NCBI GenBank assembly: GCA_019279435.1
Contig: JAAALK010000081.1
Location: forward strand, 61,681,318-61,745,317
DNA length: 64,000 nucleotides
From: Zizania palustris
Taxonomy: Eukaryota; Streptophyta; Magnoliopsida; Poales; Poaceae
Reading direction: 5' to 3'
A program made the translations under genes and the position numbers. Under the pieces are notes generated by a model. That model ran no database searches, was not told where the DNA came from, and was given only the letters and a program-made list of their open reading frames with translations. This document shows positions 21,289-30,912 of the stretch, piece by piece (within the stretch, counting starts at the first letter, position 1; each line of letters opens with the position of its first letter).

Positions 21289-22198
21289 TGATGAGGACAT
21301 CACTTCACATGATACACACATGGAGCCTCCACCTACAATTCAACTACAAGGACCAATCACACGCGCTCGTGCCCGTCGCTTGAACCATGAGGTTAATTCT
21401 TTCCTTAGCAACCATGTTAATATTTGTTTGGACGGGATGCTACTGAAAACTAGCGATATTTTGTTGCTTAGGAACATGGGAGATGGAATAGAAGAATTGG
21501 AGTTGAAGACGGAACCGCACGGATGTTTTGAAGTCAAGAATTCGCTGGTTCGGACTACATCAACCACCCTGCACCAAAATGGGCATAACTTCCTCATACG
21601 AAGTCCGATTGGCGCGTTCTTTGACTTTTTGGAAAGCTGAGGAGAAGACGGATCGTTTGCCGTTGGTTTCACCTCATTTGGAGTCTCGAGTCGTCCTGTG
21701 TGTTTAAAACAGTCCTGCGTGACAGAACTGGGCCGTGTTGGCCATAATCTGAGTCTGTACGTCTTCCGGCCCACATCCCAAGTCTGTTCACCTTCCACAG
21801 GCTGCCCACGCCCTATATATTCACTCCAGCCGCCTTTAGGGTTAGGTTTTGCTTTGTTTGCATCTACACTCGTGTGTTTAGATCCCGCCTCTTGCACCGG
21901 ACCGACTGGCTGCTGCATTGGCGCTTGTGAAACCTCACCTTATCATCGTTTGTCAGTGTTTTGGCATTCGACTTGTATCCTTCCTGTTCTTGCTTGTGTT
22001 CTTGGGTTCGCTTGCAGGAATTAGCCTTCGTGGCGAGGTCAATCGCGTCATGCGTGGTTGATAACCAACGGAGACAGTGGTGTAACGATTGCAAGGTTTT
22101 GATCCGCCGGACCGGAGCCTTGGATCGCCAACGTCGAGATTCTCCACCAACCCAAGTTATCCTTTACCTAGCGGAAGATCGGGACTAATCCCCCATCA
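21289..22198 (+). repeat. Left LTR of element F
   Basis: It begins TGATGAGGACATC, as in the D LTRs, with a TATA box ctatatatt at 21813-21821 pointing into the palindrome. Positions 21320-21640 hold an open frame with the GPITRARARRLNHEVNSFL block, the C-terminal polyprotein segment that in this family is encoded inside the 3' LTR. Confidence 0.92.
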
Positions 22199-22202
22199 GT
22201 CC

Positions 22203-22877
22203 TTACTCAAGCTCATCGTCAGCTCCCAAATAGGGTTTTAAATCATCAGCACGGGGCATCAATTTAAACTTTCTCAAATCAGGAAAACGATCCTTGCGCA
22301 AGTACAACCAAACAAGATCTCCTGGTTTGAAAAATATCTTCTTTCTTCCTTTATTTGTCTTTTGAGCAAAATAGCGTGCCTTCTTTTCTATAACTTCCTT
22401 GGTCTTCAGATGCATAGCTTTCACAAACTCTGCACGCTTAGTTGCCTCCATGTTTGCTCTCTCTTGAAAAGGAAGTGGCAGCAAATCAAGTGGTGTGATT
22501 GGCTTAAAACCATACACCACTTCAGATGGGCACAATTGTGTTGTTGAGTGAACAGCTCTATTGTATGCAAATTCAACATGTGGAAGGCAGTCCTCCCATT
22601 CCTTCAAGTTCTTCTTAATCATTGTTCGCAGCAACATGGAGAGTGTACGGTTTACCACCTCTGTTTGACCTTCAGTTTGCGGGTGACAAGTTGTTGCAAA
22701 TAGCAATTTTGTGCCAAGCTTGGCCCACATTGTATTCCAAAAGTAACTCATAAACTTCACATCACGATCTAAAACAATGGTTCTAGGCATCCCATGCAAT
22801 CTCACAATTTCCCTGAAAAATAAATCAGCAATATGTGAAGCATCGTTGGTCTTGTGACAGGGAATAAAGTGTGCCAT
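22203..22877 (-). pseudogene. Integrase fragment, left arm of F
   Basis: The 224-codon open frame starts within the integrase core (MAHFIPCHKTND), keeps the second Asp (TIVLDRDVKF) and the Glu (TEGQTEVVN), and continues to the C-terminal domain. The N-terminal zinc finger and first catalytic Asp are missing. About 30 residues are deleted between KLMPRAD and DLKPYLG. It ends against the reverse side of the LTR, an order that does not occur in a normal element. It is an inverted copy of 23542-24216, differing by one residue (GRKKI versus GRKKM). Confidence 0.9.
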
Positions 22878-22886
22878 TTTAGAACC

Positions 22887-23532
22887 CGTGACCTATTTTA
22901 GTGAGAAATTGCATGGTCCACAGTTGAATTATTCTACCTATGATAAGGAATTATATGCCTTAGTGCGTGTGCTTGAAACTTGGCAACATTACCTTTTGCC
23001 TAAGGAGTTTATTAAACATTCTGATCATGACGCACTCAAATATTTGAGAGGGCAAGCTAAACTGAATCGTAGACATGTTAAATGGGTTGAATTTATTGAA
23101 TCTTTCCCATACATTGTGAAATACAAGAATGGCAAAGAAAATGTGGTTGCTGATGCATTGTCTCGTAGGATTGTTCTTTTATCTCAACTTGATATCAACG
23201 TTCCAGATTTGGAAAGTTTGAAAGATTTGTATGTTGTAGATAAAGAATTTGCTGAACCATTCACTAAATGTAATGATGGGAAAGGCTGGAAAAATTTTCA
23301 TGTTTATGACGGGTTCCTGTTCCATGCTAACACGCTATGTGTTCCAGATTCGTCCGTACGTTTGCTGTTGTTGCAGGAATCACATGGCGGTTGATTAATG
23401 GAACATTTTGGGAGAGAAAAGACTTTGGCCCTGCTGTCCAATAATTTTTATTGGCTAAAGATGCGGAGAGATGTTGAACGATTTGTGCAGCGTTGTGCCA
23501 CATAGCATAAAGCTAAGTCCAAACTTAACAAT
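22887..23532 (+). pseudogene. Spacer of F: RNase H and integrase zinc-finger fragment
   Basis: The open frame 22888-23394 begins within the RNase H domain (YFSEKLHGPQLNYSTYDKEL), includes the HSDHDALKYL and VVADALSRR parts, and ends with a stop in place of Gly in the integrase finger (QESHGG then TGA). After the stop the finger continues (HFGREKT ... RCAT, stop, HKAKSKL). It then joins the right arm at 23533 with about 40 residues of integrase deleted. It is clearly from the same family as D. Near the join the sequence ttctaaaatggc is what an intact copy has at this point, so the deletion used short homology. Confidence 0.85.
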
Positions 23533-23541
23533 GGTTCTAAA

Positions 23542-24216
23542 ATGGCACACTTTATTCCCTGTCACAAGACCAACGATGCTTCACATATTGCTGATTTATT
23601 TTTCAGGGAAATTGTGAGATTGCACGGGATGCCTAGAACCATTGTTTTAGATCGTGATGTGAAGTTTATGAGTTACTTTTGGAATACAATGTGGGCCAAG
23701 CTTGGCACAAAATTGCTATTTGCAACAACTTGTCACCCGCAAACTGAAGGTCAAACAGAGGTGGTAAACCGTACACTCTCCATGTTGCTGCGAACAATGA
23801 TTAAGAAGAACTTGAAGGAATGGGAGGACTGCCTTCCACATGTTGAATTTGCATACAATAGAGCTGTTCACTCAACAACACAATTGTGCCCATCTGAAGT
23901 GGTGTATGGTTTTAAGCCAATCACACCACTTGATTTGCTGCCACTTCCTTTTCAAGAGAGAGCAAACATGGAGGCAACTAAGCGTGCAGAGTTTGTGAAA
24001 GCTATGCATCTGAAGACCAAGGAAGTTATAGAAAAGAAGGCACGCTATTTTGCTCAAAAGACAAATAAAGGAAGAAAGAAGATGTTTTTCAAACCAGGAG
24101 ATCTTGTTTGGTTGTACTTGCGCAAGGATCGTTTTCCTGATTTGAGAAAGTTTAAATTGATGCCCCGTGCTGATGATTTAAAACCCTATTTGGGAGCTGA
24201 CGATGAGCTTGAGTAA
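23542..24216 (+). pseudogene. Integrase fragment, right arm of F
   Basis: This is the mirror copy of 22203-22877 with the same internal deletion. It is contiguous with the RNase H spacer on its left. On its right the stop TAA is followed at 24221 by an LTR in the opposite orientation. Confidence 0.9.
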
Positions 24217-24220
24217 GGAC

Positions 24221-25129
24221 TGATGGGGGATTAGTCCCGATCTTCCACTAGGTAAAGGATAACTTGGGTTGGTGGAGAATCTCGACGTTGGCGATCCAAG
24301 GCTCCGGTCCGGCGGATCAAAACCTTGCAATTGTTACACCACTGTCTCCGTTGGTTATCAACCACGCAGGACGCAATTGACCTCGCCACGAAGGCTAATT
24401 CCTGCAAGCGAACCCAAGAACACAAGCAAGAACAGGAAGGATACAAGTCGAATGCCAAAACACTGACAAACGATGATAAGGTGAGGTTTCACAAGCGCCA
24501 ATGCAGCAGCCAATCGGTCCGGTGCAAGAGGCGGGATCTAAACACACAAGTGTAGATGCAAACAAAGCAAAACCTAACCCTAAAGATGGCAGGAGTGAAT
24601 ATATAGGGCGTGGGCAGCCTGTGGAAGGTGAACAGACTTGGGATGTGGGCCGGAAGACGTACAGACTCAGATTATGGCCAACACGGCCCAGTTCTATCAC
24701 GCAGGACTGTTTTAAACACACAGGACGACTCGAGACTCCAAATGAGGTGAAACCAACGGCAAACGATCCGTCTTCTCCTCAGCTTTCAAAAAGTCAAAGA
24801 ACGCGCCAATCGGACTTCGTATGAGGAAGTTATGCCCATTTTGGTGCAGGGTGGTTGATGTAGTCCGAACCAGCGAATTCTTGACTTCAAAACATCCGTG
24901 CGGTTCTGTCTTCAACTCCAATTCTTCTATTCCATCTCCCATGTTCCTAAGCAACAAAATATCGCTAGTTTTTAGTAGCATCCCGTCCAAACAAATATTA
25001 ACATGGTTGTTAAGGAAAGAATTAACCTCATGGTTCAAGCGACGGGCACGGGCGCGTGTGATTGGTCCTTGTAGTTGAATTGTAGGTGGAGGCTCCATGT
25101 GTGTATCATGTGAAGTGATGTCCTCATCA
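24221..25129 (-). repeat. Right LTR of element F (inverted)
   Basis: This is the inverted counterpart of 21289-22198, reading TGATGAGGACATC leftward from 25129. Its promoter points left, into the palindrome, so the two LTR promoters converge. Confidence 0.92.
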
Positions 25130-25150
25130 TCTTGGTTAATCCCTGTCTTT

Positions 25151-25160
25151 CCCTTTTATA
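25151..25160 (-). promoter_or_regulatory. TATA box of the antisense gene of element A
   Basis: Minus-strand TATAAAAGGG lies about 320 bp inside the 3' LTR border. Without F, the start codon (21213) would be about 100 bp downstream, a normal leader length. F now sits between the two. Confidence 0.6.
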
Positions 25161-25460
25161 ACCGCACGTCCAGTGCTACACTTCGATTGGTTTCACACTG
25201 CAGGTTCGGCTTCTGTCGCCGACGAGTGGGTCCGGTAATTGGAACGGCGAGCAACCACCATAAAAATCGACCGTTACCTTTTGCAGAGTGTAACGGTTAC
25301 TTGCGCTGTAACCCGAAGGGGGAGGTTAAAACGCGTTGAGCTCAAAGTCCTCGACTAAGTCGCAACATGCCAAAATCCTCTTTAAGCCTAAAAAAAATAG
25401 AAATGTTCCTTCCGTATACTGCCTTCTTTCTAAACAGGTTAACCACAGAGAGGCGTATTC

Positions 25461-25470
25461 GAGGGGCTAC
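25461..25470 (+). other. Polypurine tract of element A
   Basis: gaggggctac directly precedes the 3' LTR. The same tract, GAGGGGCTAC, precedes the LTR of element C on the other strand. Confidence 0.7.
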
Positions 25471-25967
25471 TGTTGGGGGAAACTACTCAATTTCCAGGGC
25501 TTAAAGATTAATCCTTCAAAGGCTGAGGAGAACTCCGAAGCTAGTGGGCAGCTGTTCGAAGGATGAGTCGCCACGCCGAAGGATGCAGCGATGCAGAGCC
25601 TTGGAGAACCCTCCGAATGGAAGATGGAGGCCCCGAAGCTGAAGGACAAGATGGATGTGATGTCCAGCTTATCCATCTACCTTGTAATATTTTACCTTTC
25701 ATAACCTTGTTCCTGGTACCGAATAGGTTCCACTATGACGGTTGTAATCTAGGGGCAATTGGGTCTTTTCCTTATGCGTTTCTACCTATAAATACCCCCC
25801 TTTGTACCCTGTAAAGAAGACCCGCTCCAAGAAATTATTCAATACACACGTTCGGACTGCTCGAGCTATTATCCTACCCGGAGGTTCGAGGCAGCCCTAA
25901 AGCACAAACTCCTTGTTTGTTCGTTCTTGATCTCAGAGAACCTGTTGGTGCAACTTTTGCGCCAACA
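25471..25967 (+). repeat. 3' LTR of element A
   Basis: 497 bp, TGTTGG...CCAACA, followed by TSD cttcg (25968-25972). TATA box at 25786-25794. Confidence 0.93.
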
Positions 25968-25972
25968 CTTCG

Positions 25973-26025
25973 TTTGTTAGTTTCTAACTTTCAGAAACCT
26001 GTTAGCGTAATCTTTTATGCCAACA
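25973..26025 (+). mobile_element. Solo LTR B, right part
   Basis: These 53 bases complete the LTR begun at 2519; the end GCCAACA is followed by TSD gatat (26026-26030). Confidence 0.9.
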
Positions 26026-26219
26026 GATATAACATTAAAAAACCCTAAGCTAGTAATATTATAGTACATTAAAAAACATTATTGTTATAGTGCATTCTAC
26101 TAGTAATATTATACTAAATTATATTACCAGGCATAAATTAATATAACAATTAGAAATCATTTTAACCCTAAGCTCGAATAAAATAAGAGAAAGATAGGTT
26201 AATAATAATCATTTACTGA

Positions 26220-26451
26220 CCAGCGGCGATGGGCTCCGAGGATGGCGGCGACGGGCGGAGGGCGGCGACGGGAGGAGGGGGGCGACACGAGAGTTTAGGG
26301 TTTAGAAAATGAAACTAGGTTTTCGGACGGCGGGAGTGGAAAGTATATATAGGTGTATTAGCAGTGGCGGACATGCTGATGTCATCCTGCTCGTTACTGC
26401 TATTTTCTCTTAGTAGTGGTGGGCGATGATGACACCAGCCCGCCACTACTA
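26220..26451 (-). promoter_or_regulatory. Second CACTA promoter-like block
   Basis: On the minus strand, GTGGCGG-type repeats (26355-26451) precede a TATA box (26344-26351) and a GC-rich leader-like stretch (26230-26310) ending in a possible splice donor, ctggtcagt. The order resembles the true terminus at 30912-30560. It may be the promoter of the second CACTA gene, whose exons could lie at 2510 and below. Confidence 0.4.
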
Positions 26452-26720
26452 ATAGAGGTAGGGATTATATATCTAGTATATAATACACTTCCTTCAATGT
26501 CGAGAAACACTTAGTAGCGTAGTGGTTCTGGGGGCTCACTTGGGGCCATGCGGTTCGAGGTTCGAACCTCACTGCCGGCAGGTGGTTTGAGATTTGAACC
26601 TTGTTGTTGGCCCCAAACAATAAAAATTTTAAAAACTTTTCTATTGATGTTTAATTAAATCCTCATTTGATGTTGAACATGTTTTAACAATAAATGATAT
26701 AATTGATTTTACAAATACGC
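26452..26720 (+). repeat. tRNA-like repeat module, copy 3
   Basis: The A-box-like tagcgtagtgg begins at 26515 and the B-box-like ggttcgaacct is at 26559-26569, with the same flanks as at 945 and 1340. Confidence 0.55.
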
Positions 26721-26739
26721 ACGCTAAACATAAATGATC

Positions 26740-29700
26740 TAGCCTTGCACTAATTTTCCATCGCCATTGGTGCGTAAATAAGGAATCACACTGCCAAATG
26801 ACAGTTTTGCTTCAACCACATTGATCCTTGATATGTCAACGAAAAACGGCACCTCATCAAACTGATTGTATTCTTCTTCGTCTTCGACTCCATCAACTCC
26901 AGCAATTCTTTGTTTTCCTGGAGCAACGATGTATTTTTTTCTCATCTTTAGAATCAACTATGTAAAATACTTGTGCCACGGATTGAGCGAGTATCCAAGG
27001 GTCATCTTTATAAGCCACCTTATTAAGGTCAACTATCGTAAACCCGTAATCATTCACCTCCACACCTTCTGGATGTCTGACCCACTGGCACTTAAATACA
27101 TGGATTTCTATAGAGTTCCCTTAGTTAAGTTCCCATATTTCTTCGATGTATCCATAGTAAGCATTCTTTTGTCCAGTGCTATCTTCTGCTTCTCCTCTAA
27201 CACCACTATTTTGGCGCTGACTCTTTTGATCCTTTGCTTTGGTATAGAATGTGAAACCATTGATGTCATACGCTTGCCATGTTTTAACCATGCTCAATGG
27301 ACCGTAAGACAATTTATTTATCATCATCTCTTCGTCGGTTTCTCCAATCGAAAGGTTTAGATCCCTCAGCCATGATGTGAAATGAATTTTGTGTTCTTTC
27401 ATAATCCATTGTTCATCGCGATCTTCATTCCTTTCACGAAGCTCTTGCAGGTGTTGTTCAACATATGGTCTCATAATCGCCAACTAATGCATTACACTGT
27501 AATGTGATTCTCTTATTGTTTGGTAACTATTGTCTCGTATGATTTTCCCGCTTTTAGTTCCTTTACCTGTGAGTCTTCCATGGTGCCGGGACACGAGAAC
27601 TCCTATTGGTCTTCCATCTCTTATGTAATCTGCGTAGCACTCAATGACTTCCTCAGTCGTGTAGCCCTCTGTCATGGAACCCTCTGGATAAGCACGATTT
27701 CATATGTAACCCTTGAAGATAATCATTAGACGCTCGTACGCATACATATTGAGTAGGTACGTTGGACCGAGAACGAAGATTTGGTCTGCTATTTGTATCA
27801 TATAGTGCTCCATAATATCAAAATATGAAGGAGGAAAGCACATCTCAAGCTGACACATAGTCTCCCTCATTTGTTTACGTAATTCATTTAACTCTTCAGT
27901 GTCGATCACCTTCTTTGATATGACATTGAAGAAGTGACACATGCGTGTTATCACCATCTTCAAAAATGAATGTTTGATTCCTCTTACTACGATGGCGAGG
28001 AATAGCCCAAGCATAACATGACAATCATGAGTGTTGTAGCCGCTCATCCTCAAATCTGCTACGGAGAATATATTCTTTATATTCGTTGAGAATCCTGTTG
28101 GAACTCTAATTCAATGTAGACACCTGTAGATTGATCTTTTCTCGTCAATTGTGAGGTTATAGCTAGCAGCCGGAAGGAAAAATTTTCCATTGGCCCTTTC
28201 GTGTGGGTGAAGCTCGGGTCTAATTCCGAGAGTTTGAAGGTCCCTTCGTACTTTGAGTCCATCTTTTGATTTGCCCGGTATGTCTAACAAAATACCGATG
28301 GTGCTTTCGAAGACATTCTTCTCAACGTGCATTGTATCGATAGCATGACCAATCTCCAACTCCTTCCAATATGGCAAATATCTAAAGAAGATTGACTGCT
28401 TTTTAAATGGAGCGTCCTTTGAAATTTTTTCAGATTTCTTCCTCTTCTTTCCGAAAACAACTTTGATATTCTTTACCATTTCGAATAGAAATTTGCCATC
28501 TCGATGTCGTGGAGGCTGTCCAAGCTCGATTGTACCGTCGAAATGGTTCCTATTTCTTCGATATTTGTGGTTTTTTGGTAAAAATCTGCGGTGTCTCATA
28601 TATATCATCTTAACGAATGATGGAAGATGCATAGATTCTGTCTGGTCCACACACACTACACATGTTGTCTTTCCTTTAACCTGTCCTATTAGGGACATGC
28701 ATCCTGGGTTGTCAGCTATGGTGCAAAAGATTATGGCTCTTAGATTGAAGTGCTCTTTCTTGTGCTCATCCCAGACACAGACACCATGTTCCCATAGACG
28801 TTTCATTGCCAGGTTGTTTTGGACCAGAAATTAGAGTAGTGTGCATAAGGTATTTTCTTTTATGGCACAACCATGATGGAATGTTGAACAAGCATAGAAA
28901 GACCGGTCACGTACTATGTGGGTTCCTCATCTCACCGAAGGGATTCATTCCATCCGTGCTAAGTCCCATCCTGATATTTCTAGGATCATCCGAGAAATCT
29001 GGATGGGCCAAGTCAAATGATTTCCACTGCCTAGCATCCGCAGGGTGCCGAAGTTTTCCGTCCTTCTTTCGCCCAGCAAAATGCCAGCTTAATAGTTCAA
29101 CATCTCTAGGACTAGAGAACATACATTTCAAGCGATCAATCACCGGTAGGTACCACATTACTAAGGCTGGAACTTTCCTCTCCGTCTTTTTTTCCAGGAT
29201 GGTCTTCAATAACATTTTTATTCCTCTTCTACAACCTCTTATTATTCTTCTTCTGGTGGTCATTGTAGTCCTCCAAACAGTCATTTGGACGTTTGTATCG
29301 ACTTGCGTTGCACTGCGGACATCTCTCTAACAATCCATACTCTTTTCGATATAGGATACAGTGGTTCGGGCATGCATGAATCTTCTGAACGCCCAAAGTC
29401 AACGGACAAATCATCTTCTTTGCTTGGTACGTATCAGATGGTAGACCATTGGGTTTTGGCAAAACCTTTTTTAGGAGTTGTAAAAGATCTGAAAAACTAG
29501 TGTCATACCATCCATTGCTGGCCTTCAGTTTCATAAGCTCAAGAATTGTGTACAACATAGTATACTGCTTATCGCATCCGTGGCGTTCCTCGTAAAGAAG
29601 GTTTTTTGATGCTTTGTCAAGTGCTTCAAAGTTATCATATCCTTTGGTTGTAGTTCTCTGCAACAACACCTTAGGCGCAACATTTCACATCAGTTCCTCC

Positions 29701-30062
29701 ACATCAAAGGCGTCATCATCATCATGTGTTATGTCGGGTGTATGATCACAACCTCTTCTATGTTGATGAGCATCTTGCAGCACATCAGAATCTTCAGGAG
29801 GATTTTGGCCCATCTCACCGTGTTTCGTCCATATATAATAGTTCTTTATGAAACCATTTTTCAACAAGTGAAATCGTATGGTTTCACGATCTGATCTTGT
29901 ATACATCGCTTCGTTTTTTCAAACTTTACAAGGACAATATATTGCCTCTTCACTCTGACGGGAAGCATATTGTGCGGCAGCTTCAGTAAATTCAGTTACT
30001 CTGTTAAAATATGCCACCACATCTCCGTCGTTGGACGAGTACATCCAGGACCTATGCTCCAT
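26740..30062 (-). pseudogene. TNP2-type CACTA transposase (decayed)
   Basis: TNP2 proteins cut CACTA elements at their ends. Start ATG 30062 opens a transposase-associated domain (RSWMYSSNDGDVV ... CPC), broken by TGA 29919-29921 where a Cys codon is expected and by TGA 29685-29687. Then a linker (CPNHCILYRKEY, CPQCNASRY), a frameshift near 29250, the TNP2 core (DGKLRHPADARQW, STDGMNPFG), further breaks at 28907-28806, the second core part (NLRAIIFCTIADNPG, HAIDTMHVEKNV), a DUF4218 region (28060-27484; TGYNTHDCH-like, FPPSYFDIMEH) and a DUF4216 tail (about 27100-26740, KCQWVRHPEGVEV). More stops are at 28111, 27700, 27484 and 27121, and a shift in an A7 run lies near 26935. Several stops fit CGA-to-TGA or CAG-to-TAG. 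No active protein can be made. Confidence 0.93.
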
Positions 30063-30647
30063 CTAAAACATATATTATTTGAAAAAATATTAATAAATTC
30101 ATTATTGTTAATTTTAGTAATTTACAAATTGAAAATATATTGATTTATTATCGCTCATAACAACATTAATTAAAAATGCTTTAATTCAAACTATTTATTA
30201 AGCAGAAAAAAAATATTAAATAAATTAACTATATTGGTTTCTCTCTCCAAACAACATAACTCTAATAACTCTAGATCTATAATCATAAATCAAATTAAAA
30301 ATGAGATTAAAATGATGTAAATCAATATACAAGTGATGAATAATTGTGAGGACGGTCATATTTGTTCATTTGGGAGAAGGAAACATTGTAAATGGAAGAT
30401 TATTTGAAAATTTCTATTCACAAACCCTAAATTAGTAAAACGCTAATAACTCATTGTATACATGAATAAATACAAAATAAATGTGAGATTCGGCATGGAT
30501 TTAGCTCCTAGCATGAAATCCTTCAAAAGAAACGAAAACAAAGCCTCCCCCCTCTTTATCTAGATTTTTGTCGCCATTGTACGGACAAAATTAAATGCGA
30601 ACTCCGGTAGAGCTCGGGGAGGAAGAAGTTGCGCATTTATAGCTAGA
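30063..30647 (-). other. 5' leader and promoter region of the CACTA transposase
   Basis: About 580 bp of AT-rich sequence upstream of the transposase start, with a TATA box (minus strand ctataaatg, about 30634-30643). No other gene is seen. Confidence 0.55.
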
Positions 30648-30912
30648 ATAGTAGTGGCGGTCGCAAGTGATGTCATCAATACTTTAGTGGCGGCCAGCTT
30701 AGCAGTGGCGGGCATCACCAGCGCCCGCCACTGCTATTGGTAAAATAGTGGCGGTCCGGGATGATGTCAGCACCGACCGCCACTACTTTACCAATAATAG
30801 TGGCGGGCGCTGGTGCTGCCATCAGCACCCGCAACTGTAGTGGCGGGCATCTAATGGCCCACCATTACAGTGGTTTTGCCCAACGCCACTACAGTGACGG
30901 TTTGTAGTAGTG
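30648..30912. repeat. CACTA terminal and subterminal repeats
   Basis: The GTAGTGGCGGGC motif occurs in many direct and inverted copies up to the end at 30912. Positions 30716-30756 and 30775-30815 form an almost perfect 41-bp inverted repeat with an 18-bp loop. Confidence 0.88.

Larger units (their letters stand above)
21289..25129. mobile_element. Palindromic CRM-like retroelement F
   Basis: Two LTRs face inward: 21289-22198 (plus, 910 bp, TGATGAGGAC...CCCATCA) and 24221-25129 (minus, 909 bp). Between them lie an integrase fragment on the minus strand, a 646-bp spacer on the plus strand and the same integrase fragment on the plus strand. Positions pair as x + y = 46419 from 22886/23533 out to the LTR borders, giving arms of 1,598 and 1,597 bp. 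The arms differ at only a small number of positions. TSD-like tctcg (21284-21288) and tcttg (25130-25134) flank the whole, so it appears to have been inserted as one unit. It cannot encode its own proteins. Confidence 0.93.
2961..25967 (+). mobile_element. Gypsy element A (Tat lineage), with E and F inserted
   Basis: Two 497-bp LTRs (2961-3457 and 25471-25967; both TGTTGG...CCAACA) are flanked by TSD cttcg (2956-2960 and 25968-25972). By eye about ten differences separate the LTRs. Order on the plus strand: LTR, primer site, gag, protease, reverse transcriptase, RNase H, second RNase H, integrase, 118-bp tandem array, antisense spliced ORF, polypurine tract, LTR. The second RNase H and the antisense ORF are marks of the Tat lineage. 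After removal of E and F the element is about 11.6 kb. Coding regions are broken by stops and frameshifts, so it is not autonomous. Confidence 0.93.
26031..30912 (-). mobile_element. CACTA transposon, right segment
   Basis: The right terminus is TTTGTAGTAGTG at 30901-30912, the inverse of CACTACTACAAA, the family end. It is preceded by subterminal GTGGCGG repeats and a decayed TNP2 transposase. The terminus cuts straight into the reverse transcriptase frame of Copia K. The base triplet aga after it fits a 3-bp TSD, since intact copy J has aagagcttgag at this point. The other end lies left of the window. Confidence 0.92.

Noticed and set aside
21340..21918. Antisense frame in the CRM-like LTR, repeated at 24395-24824, 37211-37564 and 59614-59967
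   Set aside because: It recurs only because the LTR recurs; it overlaps the polyprotein tail on the other strand, breaks at different places in each copy and has no motif.
22887..23394. Possible captured host gene in the palindrome spacer
   Set aside because: It is RNase H and integrase-finger sequence closely matching element D (41921-42170 and 46641-46900 regions).
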